Assembly: GCA_015999985.1 (NCBI GenBank)
Contig: JAECRA010000005.1
Location: 1-64,000, forward strand
Direction of reading: 5' to 3'
Source: Comamonadaceae bacterium
Lineage (GTDB): Bacteria; Pseudomonadota; Gammaproteobacteria; Burkholderiales; Burkholderiaceae_C
Length of the DNA stretch: 64,000 nt
Positions 17,946-27,641 of this stretch are shown piece by piece. The translations under genes were made by a program, and so were the position numbers. Every line of letters starts with the position of its first letter. Position 1 is the stretch's first letter. The notes beneath the pieces are model-generated. The model did no database searches. It had not been told where the DNA came from and worked only from the letters and a program-made list of their open reading frames with translations.

Positions 17946-18174
17946 GCGGAAGGAAATGAAACGGCCCTGAATGGCCCTCAGACTGTATTGACGATCCAGT
18001 CGGGGTCGCGTTTGGACTCTACCTGTGTGGCGTGTGCCACGGTGCTTATGCAACCCCAAATCATCGCAAATACGATAGGAGAGGGGGCCGCGGAAAAATC
18101 TTGACCTCTCCGATCATACCGAGTGACGATTCACATCGCGGGATGGCATCATCGGCGGGCTGATTCTGAAAATC

Positions 18175-19179
18175 ATGAGCGCCTTAGCCCACATATTTGC
18201 TGTCACGCTGCCGTTCTTTGCTCTCGTGCTTTGCGGCTACGCTGCGGCGCGTTCGCGTCTGCTGCCACTTGAAGCCGTAGCCGGGCTCAACATGTTCGTG
18301 CTGTATTTTGCTTTACCGTGCATGTTGTATCGCTTTGGCAATTCGACACCCATCGGGCAGCTTTTTGATCCAGTCATCTGTCTTTTGTGGCTGGGAGTCG
18401 CCAGTCTCATCGTCGCATGGGCTGCATGGCTAGCGCGGACACGGGGGGCATCATGGCCCGATGCGGCCATGGGGGCGTTGGTGGCTGCGTTTCCCAATTC
18501 CGGATTCATGGGCGTGCCACTGATTCTGGCCTTGCTCGGCCAAAGCGCGGTGGGCCCAGTCATGTCGACTCTATTGATTGATCTGGCGGTAACTACTTCA
18601 ATTTGTATTGGTTTGTCGCAGTGGGGAGTGGCGGGAGAAAGCGGTGCGCTCAAGGCAGCCGGACGAGCATTCAAGCGAGTGCTCCGAAATCCCATGCCAT
18701 GGGCTATCTTTCTGGGAGCTATCTCCGGCGGTCTAGAGTTTCGCCTATGGCAGCCAGTTTCGCAAACCGTCAATTTGTTGGGAGACGCAGCTTCGCCAGT
18801 GGCGTTATTTACCATTGGTGCCGTGTTGGCACGCTCCCAAATGCTCACCAATCAGGGTGATCTTCAAACCCGGCAGCTCAAGGATGTAGGCTGGATGGTT
18901 GCAAGCAAACTGTTGGTGCACCCGCTATTGATCTTAGGATTGGGCACGGCAGCGGTCAGGGCGGGTGCCCTGAGCCCCGAGATTCTCGCACCGCTCGTAC
19001 TGACAGCGGCATTGCCAAGTGCCAGCAACGTATCGCTGCTGGCTGAGCGTTTTGGTGCCAACAATGGACGCATCGCACGCATCATCCTTTGGTCTACGTG
19101 CGTTGCGTTTTTGACATTCTCCGCAATCTCCAGCGTATATGTCGGGCGGCCCATCATTGAGGCACCGCCAGGGAACTAG
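18175..19179 (+). CDS. AEC-family (auxin efflux carrier-like) transporter
   Basis: The 334-residue product has about ten hydrophobic segments with the halved 5+5 arrangement of the AEC family. Signatures include FFALVLCGYAAARSRLLP at the N-terminus and ALPSASNVSLLAERFG near the C-terminus. These are inner-membrane carriers, mostly for dicarboxylates or malonate-type anions in bacteria. The substrate here cannot be told from sequence. The gene is divergent from rep (229-base gap) and converges with the next gene, sharing a CTAG at the two stop codons. Confidence 0.88.
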   Translation: MSALAHIFAVTLPFFALVLCGYAAARSRLLPLEAVAGLNMFVLYFALPCMLYRFGNSTPIGQLFDPVICLLWLGVASLIVAWAAWLARTRGASWPDAAMGALVAAFPNSGFMGVPLILALLGQSAVGPVMSTLLIDLAVTTSICIGLSQWGVAGESGALKAAGRAFKRVLRNPMPWAIFLGAISGGLEFRLWQPVSQTVNLLGDAASPVALFTIGAVLARSQMLTNQGDLQTRQLKDVGWMVASKLLVHPLLILGLGTAAVRAGALSPEILAPLVLTAALPSASNVSLLAERFGANNGRIARIILWSTCVAFLTFSAISSVYVGRPIIEAPPGN

Positions 19180-19580
19180 CGCGGTGCCGTACCGCGTGGC
19201 CGCTGCATAGGCGGCTCAGGTTGGGGTTTGAGTTCAATTCGTGGAGCATTGCGCAACTCATCTGGCGAAACCTGAGTCACGCTTTCCTTGATGAGGCCGC
19301 CTCCGACGACACTTCCTGAGACGGCGCCCTGTCCGTTAACTCGAGATTCACAGTCAACTTTATAAAAGGCGGGCAGGTTGGCACAACGCTGCAACCCATT
19401 GGTGCGTGCCTGATCCGCTGTGACCGCGCTTAGCTGCCCTTTGGCTGAAGCTGCGCGTCGCTCCTGGGCGGCTGCGCGCTGGTCCAGGTTGGTTTGACTT
19501 GTAGTCATTTCGGATTGGGCAAACGCCGGAAGGGTCATGGACCCCACCAGTGCAGCCAGAACAAGAATCTTTTTCTTCAT
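19176..19580 (-). CDS. Small secreted protein of unknown function
   Basis: The ATG at 19580 follows AGGAG and gives a 134-residue protein with a clear signal peptide (MKKKILVLAALVGSMTLPAFA, cleavage before QSE). The mature protein is rich in Gln, Ala and Arg, has two cysteines (QRCANLP, KVDCESR) and ends in a proline-rich tail (ELKPQPEPPMQRPRG). The ADQARTNGLQRCANLPAFYKVDC block suggests a small periplasmic protein with a disulphide. I do not recognise its function. The upstream frame to 19646 is not used because of the good ribosome-binding site at 19580. Confidence 0.8.
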   Translation of the reverse strand: MKKKILVLAALVGSMTLPAFAQSEMTTSQTNLDQRAAAQERRAASAKGQLSAVTADQARTNGLQRCANLPAFYKVDCESRVNGQGAVSGSVVGGGLIKESVTQVSPDELRNAPRIELKPQPEPPMQRPRGTAPR

Positions 19581-19781
19581 AGCAACTCCTTCGCTTGGCA
19601 TGGGGAGATACAAAAAATCCCCAAGTCGGCTGAGCCGATGCATCACTGTATGCGGCGCACTGTTCTGGCCATGTCAGACAGAGGCTCGCCGAACTGTGGG
19701 CTGTTGCAGAAGGAACTTGCACATTGCGGTGAGTTGCGTCCAGGGCGCCTTCACACGTCCTGCTAGCGTGGGCAGCAGCAA

Positions 19782-21908
19782 CTAGACAGCGAGGGGATCA
19801 ACATCAACCGCCCATCGCACAATGCCTCGATGTTCTGGCGTAGACCGCAATTGGTGCAGCAGAGGTTGGCATGCAGCCAATACGCGTTGCAATGCTGACC
19901 GCGAGTTGCTTTCGATCAGCATCTGCGCACGTTCGATGTTCGCCACTCTCTGCACTGCCATGGGCACAGGGGGGTACCACGTTGTCTCCCCAAGGGCGGT
20001 GCCGAGGGGGGTGTCTTCAGTCAAAGCGCTTTTGGCTGTTTGGGCCGCTTCTTTCAAAAAGGCTTGCGCAGCTTCCTGGCTGCGGGCGTCGGCGCGAAGC
20101 AAGGCCAGATGGGTGAACGGAGGCAGCCCCGCCTGTGCCCGCTCTACCAACTGGCTTTCGGCAAAGCTGGGGTAATCGTGCGCCTTCAGCGCTTCGTAGA
20201 GCGGATGCTGCGGATGGTGAGTCTGAACCCACATTTCACTCGAAGCTGCAACGCTTGCATCGCGGCCTGCACGTCCTGCAGCCTGCAGCAGCAGCGAGAA
20301 CAGACGCTCAGGCGCGCGGAAATCGCTGGAAAACAAAGCAGCATCAGGATTGATGGCCGCGACCAAGGTCACGCGCCTGAAGTCATGGCCCTTGGCGATC
20401 ATCTGGGTGCCCACCAGAACGTCCACTTCGCCCGCGTGCACCTGGGCCAGTTGGGTTTCCAGAGAGCCTTTGCCTCGGGTGGAGTCCGCATCAATCCGTG
20501 CGACACGCACGGGGGTGCCATCTGGCCTGGCGAGAGGTTCCAGGAGCTCGGCGAGATGTTCTTCCAACTGCTCAGTGCCACGGCCTATGGTGCCGATATC
20601 CACGTTGCCGCACGATGGGCAGGCTTTGGGCACGCGTTCTGTGAAGCCGCAGTGGTGGCATCTCAGAGTGCGGTCAATCTTGTGGAACACCCTGTAGGCG
20701 CTGCAATAAGGGCATTCGCTTTTCCAGCCGCAGTCGGCGCAGTGCAATACGGGCGCGTATCCGCGGCGATTGAGCAACAACAGAGCCTGCTCGCCGCGCC
20801 CCACGCGCTCCTCTATGGCGCTCAGAAGAGGTGGGGCTATCAAGGTTCCGCGTGGTTGCCTGCCCATATCGACACGCCGAACGCGCGGCATGCCTGACCC
20901 TGATTCACTCGCCCCTATTCGCAGCGGCATGGCCAGTCGCAGATACCGTCCTGGTCCACCTTCCTCGGCGGGGCGGCTGCCTTCCCAGCTCTCCAGCGAA
21001 GGCGTGGCGGATCCCAAAATGACCTTGGCATTCACTAAGCGCCCTCGGTAGATGGCCAGGTCGCGCGCTGAATATCTGGCGCCTTCCTGCTGTTTGTAGC
21101 TGGGGTCGTGCTCTTCGTCGACTACGATCAGTGCCAGATGAGGCATGGAAGCCAATACCCCCATGCGAGTGCCCAGAACTATGCGCGCCTGCCCTGTGTG
21201 CGCCGCCAGCCAGCCAGCCAGGCGCTGCGCAGGTGTGAGCCCGCTGTGCATGGATACAACTGCATCCGCCCCGAAGCGTTCTATGAAGCGCGCCTCAAGT
21301 TGCGGTGTCAGGTTGATCTCTGGAACCAGCACCAGCACTTGCGATTGCGCATCCTGGGTTATCACGCGATGGGCGGCGCGCATGTACACCTCGGTTTTAC
21401 CGCTGCCAGTCGTTCCGAACAGCAAGAAGGGGCCGCTTTTCTCCTGAATCTGAAGCAGGGCGTCGGCCTGTTCCCTCGAAAGCTCCTTCAGAGTCGCTGA
21501 TTGCTCTGACTTCTGCCGGTCATTGGAAGTGCTCTTTCGCTTCAAGCGTCGTGCCATCTGTGTGGCATTCAAGTTCCTCAACTGGGGTGGCAGGGCCGCC
21601 AGAGCCACTTCGCCCAAGGCTCGCTGGTAGTAGCGTGCAGCAAACGCCATCAGAGCGCGCCAATGCTCGTCAAGAGGGGGCAGGTCGCCCAGTGTGCCAG
21701 CCACTTCTCTTACAGACTTGGCCAAGTTGGGTTCCGGCTCGGGTAGCTCGGACCAGACGACGCCCAAGACCTCTCTGGTGCCCAGCGGTACCCGAACCAG
21801 CGTGCCAGGAGCCAAAGCTTGCGCACTTCGATAAGTCAGCGGCGTGCCGATTCCGCTGTATGCGGGTGTCGCCACAGCCACCGCCAACCAATGCGATTCG
21901 CTCGTCAA
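19782..21908 (-). CDS. priA: Primosomal replication-restart helicase PriA
   Basis: PriA recognises abandoned replication forks and D-loops and reloads the replisome. The 708-residue product has the N-terminal DNA-binding domain (SGIGTPLTYRSAQALAPGTLVRVPLG). It then shows Walker A FGTTGSGKTEVY, the DEEH motif VVDEEHDPSYKQQ, and the paired-zinc region of eight cysteines (CADCGWKSECPYC, then CHHCGF and CPSCG). Helicase motifs VLVGTQMIAKGHDF and QAAGRAGR follow. The 408-base upstream region carries DnaA-box sequences. rep lies downstream on the same strand. Confidence 0.96.
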   Translation of the reverse strand: MTSESHWLAVAVATPAYSGIGTPLTYRSAQALAPGTLVRVPLGTREVLGVVWSELPEPEPNLAKSVREVAGTLGDLPPLDEHWRALMAFAARYYQRALGEVALAALPPQLRNLNATQMARRLKRKSTSNDRQKSEQSATLKELSREQADALLQIQEKSGPFLLFGTTGSGKTEVYMRAAHRVITQDAQSQVLVLVPEINLTPQLEARFIERFGADAVVSMHSGLTPAQRLAGWLAAHTGQARIVLGTRMGVLASMPHLALIVVDEEHDPSYKQQEGARYSARDLAIYRGRLVNAKVILGSATPSLESWEGSRPAEEGGPGRYLRLAMPLRIGASESGSGMPRVRRVDMGRQPRGTLIAPPLLSAIEERVGRGEQALLLLNRRGYAPVLHCADCGWKSECPYCSAYRVFHKIDRTLRCHHCGFTERVPKACPSCGNVDIGTIGRGTEQLEEHLAELLEPLARPDGTPVRVARIDADSTRGKGSLETQLAQVHAGEVDVLVGTQMIAKGHDFRRVTLVAAINPDAALFSSDFRAPERLFSLLLQAAGRAGRDASVAASSEMWVQTHHPQHPLYEALKAHDYPSFAESQLVERAQAGLPPFTHLALLRADARSQEAAQAFLKEAAQTAKSALTEDTPLGTALGETTWYPPVPMAVQRVANIERAQMLIESNSRSALQRVLAACQPLLHQLRSTPEHRGIVRWAVDVDPLAV

Positions 21909-21982
21909 GTTGCTCCAATCAACATCTAATGATGGCCTTAAGTGCTTGTTTTGAATCGGGTTTAACAGTCATGCCCAAAATC

Positions 21983-22168
21983 TGTGGATAACTTTGTGGA
22001 AAACGAGTGTTGAAACCGCTGGAGGCCTTGCAAATCAAGGGCTTCGCTAGCCTGCCTGTCAAAAAAGCACTGTTTGATTTTTTATATAGATCAATGACTT
22101 AGCTTGGATCAAGTCTTGAGGGACTGAAAAACATGCCTTTCACCAATCGATCTGATTTTTGTGCATAA
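21983..22168 (+). promoter_or_regulatory. Group of DnaA-box sequences upstream of priA
   Basis: Three same-orientation matches to the DnaA box are present: TGTGGATAA (21983-21991), TGTGGAAAA (21995-22003) and TGTGCATAA (22160-22168). On the other strand these read TTATCCACA, TTTTCCACA and TTATGCACA. The first two are three bases apart. An AT-rich tract (TTTTTTATATAGATCAATGA, about 22078-22097) lies between the pair and the third, and several GATC sites are nearby. No gene lies in the 408-base gap 21909-22316. No dnaA, dnaN or rpmH is in the window, so this is not called an origin. DnaA control of priA or a DnaA-titrating locus is possible. Confidence 0.5.
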
Positions 22169-22316
22169 GTAAAGTAGCCGAGGCCCATTTATTTGCTTTA
22201 ATGCACGCAAATTTGCTTGACTTACGTAGCGACGATAAGTAGGGACACTCGGCCAACGCACCGATCGTAGAGATCACAGCAGAGGGCAGGGTCCCGAGCA
22301 GATATCAACGCAGATT

Positions 22317-23429
22317 TCAAAGGCCAGCGCGCATTTGCCTAGAGTAACTATGCACCTCATCTACCAGATGGCTCACGTGTTCAGGTGGGGTGAACTGGCT
22401 GATGCCGTGTCCCAGATTGAATATGTGCGTAGATCCAGATCCTGAACCGGTGTGGGGCTTGCCGAAGCTGTCCAGAACGGCGCGTGCCTGCGTGCGGATG
22501 GCCTCTGGGGGAGCAAACAGCACATTGGGGTCGATATTGCCCTGCAATGCTTTGCGGCTGGCTTCAGGCCCATCAGAGACCATGGCGCGGGCCGCGGCAA
22601 GATTCATGGTCCAGTCCAGGCCAAGTACCTCGCAATCAAGCGCACGCATCTGAGACAACCACAGGCCGCCTCCCTTGGTGAAGACAATGCGGGGGACCAC
22701 TTCTCCGTCGGCGCCTGTACGCTTGAGCTGCGACAGCACGCGCATTGTGTAGGCCAGGCTGAACGCCTGAAAAGCCCCATCTGCCAAGACGCCGCCCCAG
22801 CTATCGAAGAGCATCACGGCCTGAGCCCCGGCATCAATCTGCGCATTCAGGTACAAGGCCACCGCATCGGCGTTGATGGACAGAATGCGGTGCATCAGAT
22901 CTGGCCGGGCGTACATCAATGTCTTCACGGCACGGTAATCCTGCGAGCCACCGCCCTCGACCATGTAGCAGGCCAGCGTCCAGGGGCTGCCGGAAAAGCC
23001 TATCAAAGGCACACGGCCATTCAGCGCCTTGCGAATGGATGTAACAGCATCGAACACGTAGCGTAGCTTGTTCATGTCTGGCACAGCCAGTTGGGCGACG
23101 GCCGCCTCGTCGCGCACTGTTCGTTCGAATTTAGGACCTTCCCCTTGAGCAAACGACAGGCCAAGGCCCATGGCGTCCGGCACAGTCAGAATGTCAGAAA
23201 AAAGAATGGACGCGTCCAGGGGATAACGTGCCAGCGGTTGCAGCGTGACTTCAGTGGCGTAGTCGACGTTGGTCGCCAGTCCCATGAAACTGCCTGCCTT
23301 GGCGCGCGTCGCGCAGTATTCGGGCAGGTAGCGTCCGGCCTGGCGCATCAGCCAGATGGGGGTATGAGACGTCGCCTGTCCGAGACAGGCGCGCAGAAAG
23401 GTGTTGTTTTGCAGGGGGGCGAAGCTCAT
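22317..23429 (-). CDS. hemE: Uroporphyrinogen decarboxylase
   Basis: HemE removes the four acetate carboxyls of uroporphyrinogen III to give coproporphyrinogen III in haem synthesis. The 370-residue product has the family length. The substrate-binding N-terminal motif [13 protein letters not shown] carries the key arginines (R29, R33), and [17 protein letters not shown] is the second signature. It is divergent from the large acetyltransferase gene (78-base gap) and lies upstream of priA on the same strand. Confidence 0.97.
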   Translation of the reverse strand: MSFAPLQNNTFLRACLGQATSHTPIWLMRQAGRYLPEYCATRAKAGSFMGLATNVDYATEVTLQPLARYPLDASILFSDILTVPDAMGLGLSFAQGEGPKFERTVRDEAAVAQLAVPDMNKLRYVFDAVTSIRKALNGRVPLIGFSGSPWTLACYMVEGGGSQDYRAVKTLMYARPDLMHRILSINADAVALYLNAQIDAGAQAVMLFDSWGGVLADGAFQAFSLAYTMRVLSQLKRTGADGEVVPRIVFTKGGGLWLSQMRALDCEVLGLDWTMNLAAARAMVSDGPEASRKALQGNIDPNVLFAPPEAIRTQARAVLDSFGKPHTGSGSGSTHIFNLGHGISQFTPPEHVSHLVDEVHSYSRQMRAGL

Positions 23430-23507
23430 GTCTGTATTGTCTCAGCCTGCGCCATCGGTTTGGAGCGCAAAATAAGGGTTTTCCCGTTGGGATTTCAAAA
23501 AATCGCT

Positions 23508-26207
23508 ATGGATCAGCATTACCTTAGTCCTCTTTTCGATCCACGGTCCATCGTTCTCTTCTCGGGCGATGAGGTTGAGCCTTCAGGTTTGGCACCTCAT
23601 GCGAAGGCGTTGCTCGCCGGTTTTCGTGCGCAAGCCTTCGACGGGGTGGTGACTGAGCTCAACACGAAAACGACGGGCACGCTGGGCGATCTGGCGCAGG
23701 CGCGCGCTGATCTGGCCATCATCGCCTTGCAGCCGCAAGAGATTCTGGCTGCTCTCGAGCTGGCCGGCCGCATCAAATGCAAAGCCGCGTTGATTCTCTC
23801 AGCAGGGGTGGGAGCCCAGTTGGCTGCAGAGATGGCTCGTACAGCACAGCGGCATGGTGTCATGCTTCTGGGGCCCAATAGCCAGGGCTTTCAAAGGCCT
23901 TCCCGCCTTTTGAACGCCAGCACCCTGGGGCCCATGACGGCGCCCGGGCAGTTGGCTCTGGTGGCTCAATCAGGCGCGCTGACCGCGTCCATCCTGGATT
24001 GGGCACGTCAGAACCGCGTGGGTTTTTCCAGCGTCGTTTCTGTGGGCCCGCATAGCGCCCTGGAAGTCGCTGACATGCTGGATTTTCTGGCAGGCGACCG
24101 CAACACCCAGGCCATTTTGGTTTATCTGGAAGGCATCTCCAACGCCCGAAGGTTCATGAGTGCACTGCGCGCTGCGGCCAGTAGCAAGCCGGTGGTCATC
24201 CTCAAGTCCGGGCGCAAACTCGCCGGCAATGTCGCCGCGCAAACGCACTCCGGTGCCATTGTCGGCAGCGATGAGGTGTTCGATGCAGCGCTTCGCCGAG
24301 CTGGTGCGGTGAGGGTTCGCTCTTTTGTTCAACTGTTCTCCGCGGCTAAATGCCTGGCTTCTCGTTATCGTCCGGTGGGCAAGCGCCTGGCCATCGTGAC
24401 CAACGGTGGCGGCCCGGGTGTTCTTGCGGCTGATTGGGTCAGTGAAATTGGTCTGAAGCTGGGCGTGCTCTCGCAAGACAATGCCAAAGCTCTTTTGAGC
24501 CAATTGCCAGCGAATGCGTCGCTGGTGGATCTGATTGATGTCACAGAAGATGCGCAGCCTGAACACTATCGGGCTGCACTTGAAGCCGCAATGAGTGACA
24601 AGGACATCGATGGAGCGCTGGTGATCTATTCACCCAAGTGGGGCAGCGACGCCGAGGCGATTGCCCGAGTTCTGGTTGAAGCGCGCCCTCGCTTATCCAA
24701 GCCTTTGGTCAGCTGCTGGATGGGCGACGCTTCGGTAGGTACGGCGCGCACACTACTGGCCGATGCGCAGATCCCCACGTTCCGCACGCCGGAAGCGGCG
24801 GTAGGCGCGTTCAGCAACATCGCCAGTTTCTATCAGAACCAGCAGCTTCTGCGCCAGACGCCACCACCCCTGACGCAACTGGCCGCACCGGATGCAGAGG
24901 GCGCGCGGCTTTTGATTGAAGGCGTGCTGGCGGAGCGGCGCCAGACTCTGACGGAGATGGAATCCAAGGCCTTGCTGGCCGCGTTTCACATTCCAGTGAC
25001 TCCCACCAACCTGGCGCGCACTCCCAATGAAGCCATGATGATTGCCACGCAGCAAGGCTTTCCTGTGGCCTTGAAGATCGATTCACCCGATATTGCACAC
25101 AAAAGTGATGTCGGCGGAGTGGCGTTGAATGTGATGAATGCAACGGCCGTACGCGATACCTATCACGACATCATGGCCAACGTGGCCCGTGCACGGCCGG
25201 ATGCGCACGTCAGCGGAATCACGGTGCAAGCTATGGCCAAGGCACGTCGTGGTCGAGAGTTGTATATCGGTGTGGTCACCGACGACCCCTTTGGCCCGGT
25301 CATAGCATTTGGCGCGGGAGGTACTTTGGTTGAGCTCATGGGTGGCAGCTCCATGGAGCTGCCGCCGCTCAATCAGTTCCTGGCCCACAGATTGATTGAC
25401 CGCGCACGCGTATCGGAGACTTTGGGCGAGTGGCGCGGCGCACCTGCAGTGAACATGCAGGCTTTGGAGCAGGTCTTGCTGCGCGTGTCAGAAATGGTGT
25501 GTGAACTGCCCCAGCTGCGCGAGATGGATATCAATCCCATCATCGTTGACGACGCGGGTGCCGTGGTGGTGGACGCACGTATCGTCGTGGGCCATACCCG
25601 GGGGGCAGTTTCAACCGGTGGAGTGCGTGGGGGCAACTATGGGCACATGGCGATCTTGCCTTACCCGGCGCGGTATGAGCAGGTATGGCCATTGCGCGGC
25701 GGGGGTGAATATACGGTACGTCCAATCCGGCCTGACGATGCCGAGATGTTGCAGGAGATGACCAAGCGCCTGTCGCCGGAAAGCCGATACTTCAGGTTCG
25801 TCTCCAGCATGGCTGAACTTCCCCCCGGCATGCTGTCACGCTTTACTTTGATCGACTACGACCGTGAAATGGCGTTGTGCGCAGTGATAAGGGAAGAAAA
25901 GCTTGGGAAAAACGGGCTGAAGGAGAGCAGCGAACGATTCATCGCAGTCTCTCGCTACATCACCAATCCAGATCAGACGACCTGCGAGTTCTCGCTGGTG
26001 GTCGATGACGCCTTCGCGGGACAGGGCCTGGGATCAAGAATGATGCGCGGCATCATGGAGGTGGCGCGTGACAAAGGCCTGCAGGAGATGATGGGACTGG
26101 TATTGACCCATAACGGCGCCATGCTCAAGCTGGTGCAGAGCTTGGGGTTCTCTGTGAAGGCCTATGCAGACGACCCGGATTTCAGGCTGGTCACGCACGA
26201 GCTTTGA
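23508..26207 (+). CDS. Pat-like NDP-forming acyl-CoA synthetase / GNAT acetyltransferase
   Basis: The 899-residue product joins an ADP-forming acetyl-CoA synthetase-like region to a C-terminal GNAT domain, the layout of the protein lysine acetyltransferase Pat. In order it has a CoA-binding Rossmann domain (about 5-130), a succinyl-CoA ligase-like domain (about 145-280), a flavodoxin-like domain, an ATP-grasp domain (about 485-710) and the GNAT domain from about 740. In THSGAIVGSD, H247 occupies the place of the phospho-histidine of active synthetases; Salmonella Pat is reported to lack it. The start MDQHYLSPLF at 23508 is chosen because the longer frame runs into hemE. Confidence 0.88.
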   Translation: MDQHYLSPLFDPRSIVLFSGDEVEPSGLAPHAKALLAGFRAQAFDGVVTELNTKTTGTLGDLAQARADLAIIALQPQEILAALELAGRIKCKAALILSAGVGAQLAAEMARTAQRHGVMLLGPNSQGFQRPSRLLNASTLGPMTAPGQLALVAQSGALTASILDWARQNRVGFSSVVSVGPHSALEVADMLDFLAGDRNTQAILVYLEGISNARRFMSALRAAASSKPVVILKSGRKLAGNVAAQTHSGAIVGSDEVFDAALRRAGAVRVRSFVQLFSAAKCLASRYRPVGKRLAIVTNGGGPGVLAADWVSEIGLKLGVLSQDNAKALLSQLPANASLVDLIDVTEDAQPEHYRAALEAAMSDKDIDGALVIYSPKWGSDAEAIARVLVEARPRLSKPLVSCWMGDASVGTARTLLADAQIPTFRTPEAAVGAFSNIASFYQNQQLLRQTPPPLTQLAAPDAEGARLLIEGVLAERRQTLTEMESKALLAAFHIPVTPTNLARTPNEAMMIATQQGFPVALKIDSPDIAHKSDVGGVALNVMNATAVRDTYHDIMANVARARPDAHVSGITVQAMAKARRGRELYIGVVTDDPFGPVIAFGAGGTLVELMGGSSMELPPLNQFLAHRLIDRARVSETLGEWRGAPAVNMQALEQVLLRVSEMVCELPQLREMDINPIIVDDAGAVVVDARIVVGHTRGAVSTGGVRGGNYGHMAILPYPARYEQVWPLRGGGEYTVRPIRPDDAEMLQEMTKRLSPESRYFRFVSSMAELPPGMLSRFTLIDYDREMALCAVIREEKLGKNGLKESSERFIAVSRYITNPDQTTCEFSLVVDDAFAGQGLGSRMMRGIMEVARDKGLQEMMGLVLTHNGAMLKLVQSLGFSVKAYADDPDFRLVTHEL

Positions 26208-26217
26208 TCGCTTGCTG

Positions 26218-26275
26218 GACCGGATGAATTCCGGTCTGGCATTTCCCAGCTGGTCAGCTTGGCGAGCTTGACCAG
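26218..26275. terminator. Two hairpins between convergent genes
   Basis: GACCGGA (26218-26224) pairs with TCCGGTC (26230-26236). CTGGTCA-GCT (26250-26259) pairs with AGC-TGACCAG (26265-26275, one bulged T). They fill the 87-base gap between the convergent pat-like and ugd genes and may serve as a bidirectional terminator, although neither has a long T-run. Confidence 0.4.
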
Positions 26276-26294
26276 TGTGAAGTGCCTCAAGGTA

Positions 26295-27641
26295 TCAAAG
26301 CTGTTTGGCTGGGTCTTGCGAAGCCCGGCCAATGGACGAATAGCCCAACCCATGGCGAGCCAGCAAAGCTGGGTCATACAGGTTGCGGCCATCAAACACC
26401 ATGCGGTCTTTCAGAAGACGGGCCATCTGTGCGAAATCCGGCGCGCGGAAGGTCTGCCACTCCGTGACGATGGCCAGGCAATCAGCCCCTTCAAGCGCGG
26501 CGCTTGGCGTGGTGGCCAGGATCAGGTCGCTGCGTTCGCCATAGACACGAATGGCCTCTTGCATCGCCACCGGATCATGGGCTTGCACCCGCGCACCCGC
26601 TGCCCAAAGCGCTTCCATCAGCGATCTGCTGGGAGCTTCTCGCATGTCGTCCGTGTTGGGTTTGAACGCCAGCCCCCACAGCGCCACCACCTTGCCCTTC
26701 AACTCGCCGCCGTAGAAGGCGTTGATACGATCGAAGAGAACGCGCCGCTGGGCTTCATTGCGCCGCTCCACAGCCAGCAGCAACTCAGGAGAGAAGTCCG
26801 TGCTGCGAGCAGTATGGATCAGCGCCTTGACGTCCTTGGGAAAGCAACTTCCACCGTAGCCCAGGCCTGGATAGATGAAGTGGTAACCAATGCGGGGGTC
26901 ACTGCCAATGCCGCGACGGACAGCTTCAACGTCGGCACCCAGGCGTTCCGCCAGATTGGCGATCTCATTCATGAAGCTGATCTTCGTGGCGAGCATCGCG
27001 TTGGCCGCGTACTTGGTCAGCTCGGCACTTCGGATGTCCATCACCACAATCTTGTCGTGATTGCGGTTGAAAGGTGCATACAGTTCACGCAGACGGGCTT
27101 CAGCGGCAGGGCTGTCAGTTCCGATCACGATGCGGTCTGGCCGCTTGCAGTCTGCGACCGCAGCGCCTTCCTTGAGAAACTCGGGGTTGGAGACCACGTC
27201 GAAGGGGTAGTCCACACCGCGCTCTTGAAGTACCTCGCGCACGGCAGCAGCCACACGATCAGCAGTACCAACTGGCACGGTCGATTTATTGACCAGTGTG
27301 CGCGGTCCGTCCATGTAACGGGCAATGGTGCGCGCCACGGTCAGGACGTGTTTCAGGTCGGCGCTTCCATCTTCGTCCGGTGGCGTGCCAACGGCCAGAA
27401 AAATCAGCTCGCCATGCGCCACACCTTCTGCCGCGTCCGTCGTGAAGCGTAAGCGGCCCGCGGCCTGGTTCTCCAGTACCAGCGGCGCCAAGCCGGGCTC
27501 ATGGATTGGAATCTCGCCGGCTTTCAGCCCGGCGACTTTGGCCTCGTCAATGTCAATGCAGATGACGTCATGGCCCACGTCGGCTAACACGGTTCCTTGA
27601 ACCAGACCGACATAGCCGGTGCCGAAAACGCTGACTTTCAT
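26295..27641 (-). CDS. ugd: UDP-glucose 6-dehydrogenase
   Basis: Ugd oxidises UDP-glucose twice with NAD to UDP-glucuronate, the precursor of many acidic surface sugars. The 448-residue product begins [20 protein letters not shown], the Rossmann motif of the family. The catalytic cysteine is C266 in [12 protein letters not shown]. Its ATG overlaps the stop codon of the epimerase gene by four bases, so the two are coupled and UDP-glucuronate would pass directly to the next enzyme. Confidence 0.96.
   Translation of the reverse strand: MKVSVFGTGYVGLVQGTVLADVGHDVICIDIDEAKVAGLKAGEIPIHEPGLAPLVLENQAAGRLRFTTDAAEGVAHGELIFLAVGTPPDEDGSADLKHVLTVARTIARYMDGPRTLVNKSTVPVGTADRVAAAVREVLQERGVDYPFDVVSNPEFLKEGAAVADCKRPDRIVIGTDSPAAEARLRELYAPFNRNHDKIVVMDIRSAELTKYAANAMLATKISFMNEIANLAERLGADVEAVRRGIGSDPRIGYHFIYPGLGYGGSCFPKDVKALIHTARSTDFSPELLLAVERRNEAQRRVLFDRINAFYGGELKGKVVALWGLAFKPNTDDMREAPSRSLMEALWAAGARVQAHDPVAMQEAIRVYGERSDLILATTPSAALEGADCLAIVTEWQTFRAPDFAQMARLLKDRMVFDGRNLYDPALLARHGLGYSSIGRASQDPAKQL

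Noticed and set aside
17984-18004. GACTG-N11-CAGTC inverted repeat upstream of rep, considered as a LexA box
   Set aside because: The spacing between CTG and CAG is 11, not the 10 required, so it was not called an SOS site.
21909-22316. The DnaA-box gap as the chromosomal origin
   Set aside because: No dnaA, dnaN, gyrB or rpmH nearby and only three boxes; reported only as a DnaA-box group.
26259-27452. A 397-codon plus-strand frame antisense to ugd
   Set aside because: Shadow of a conserved gene on the other strand; no motifs or ribosome-binding site.
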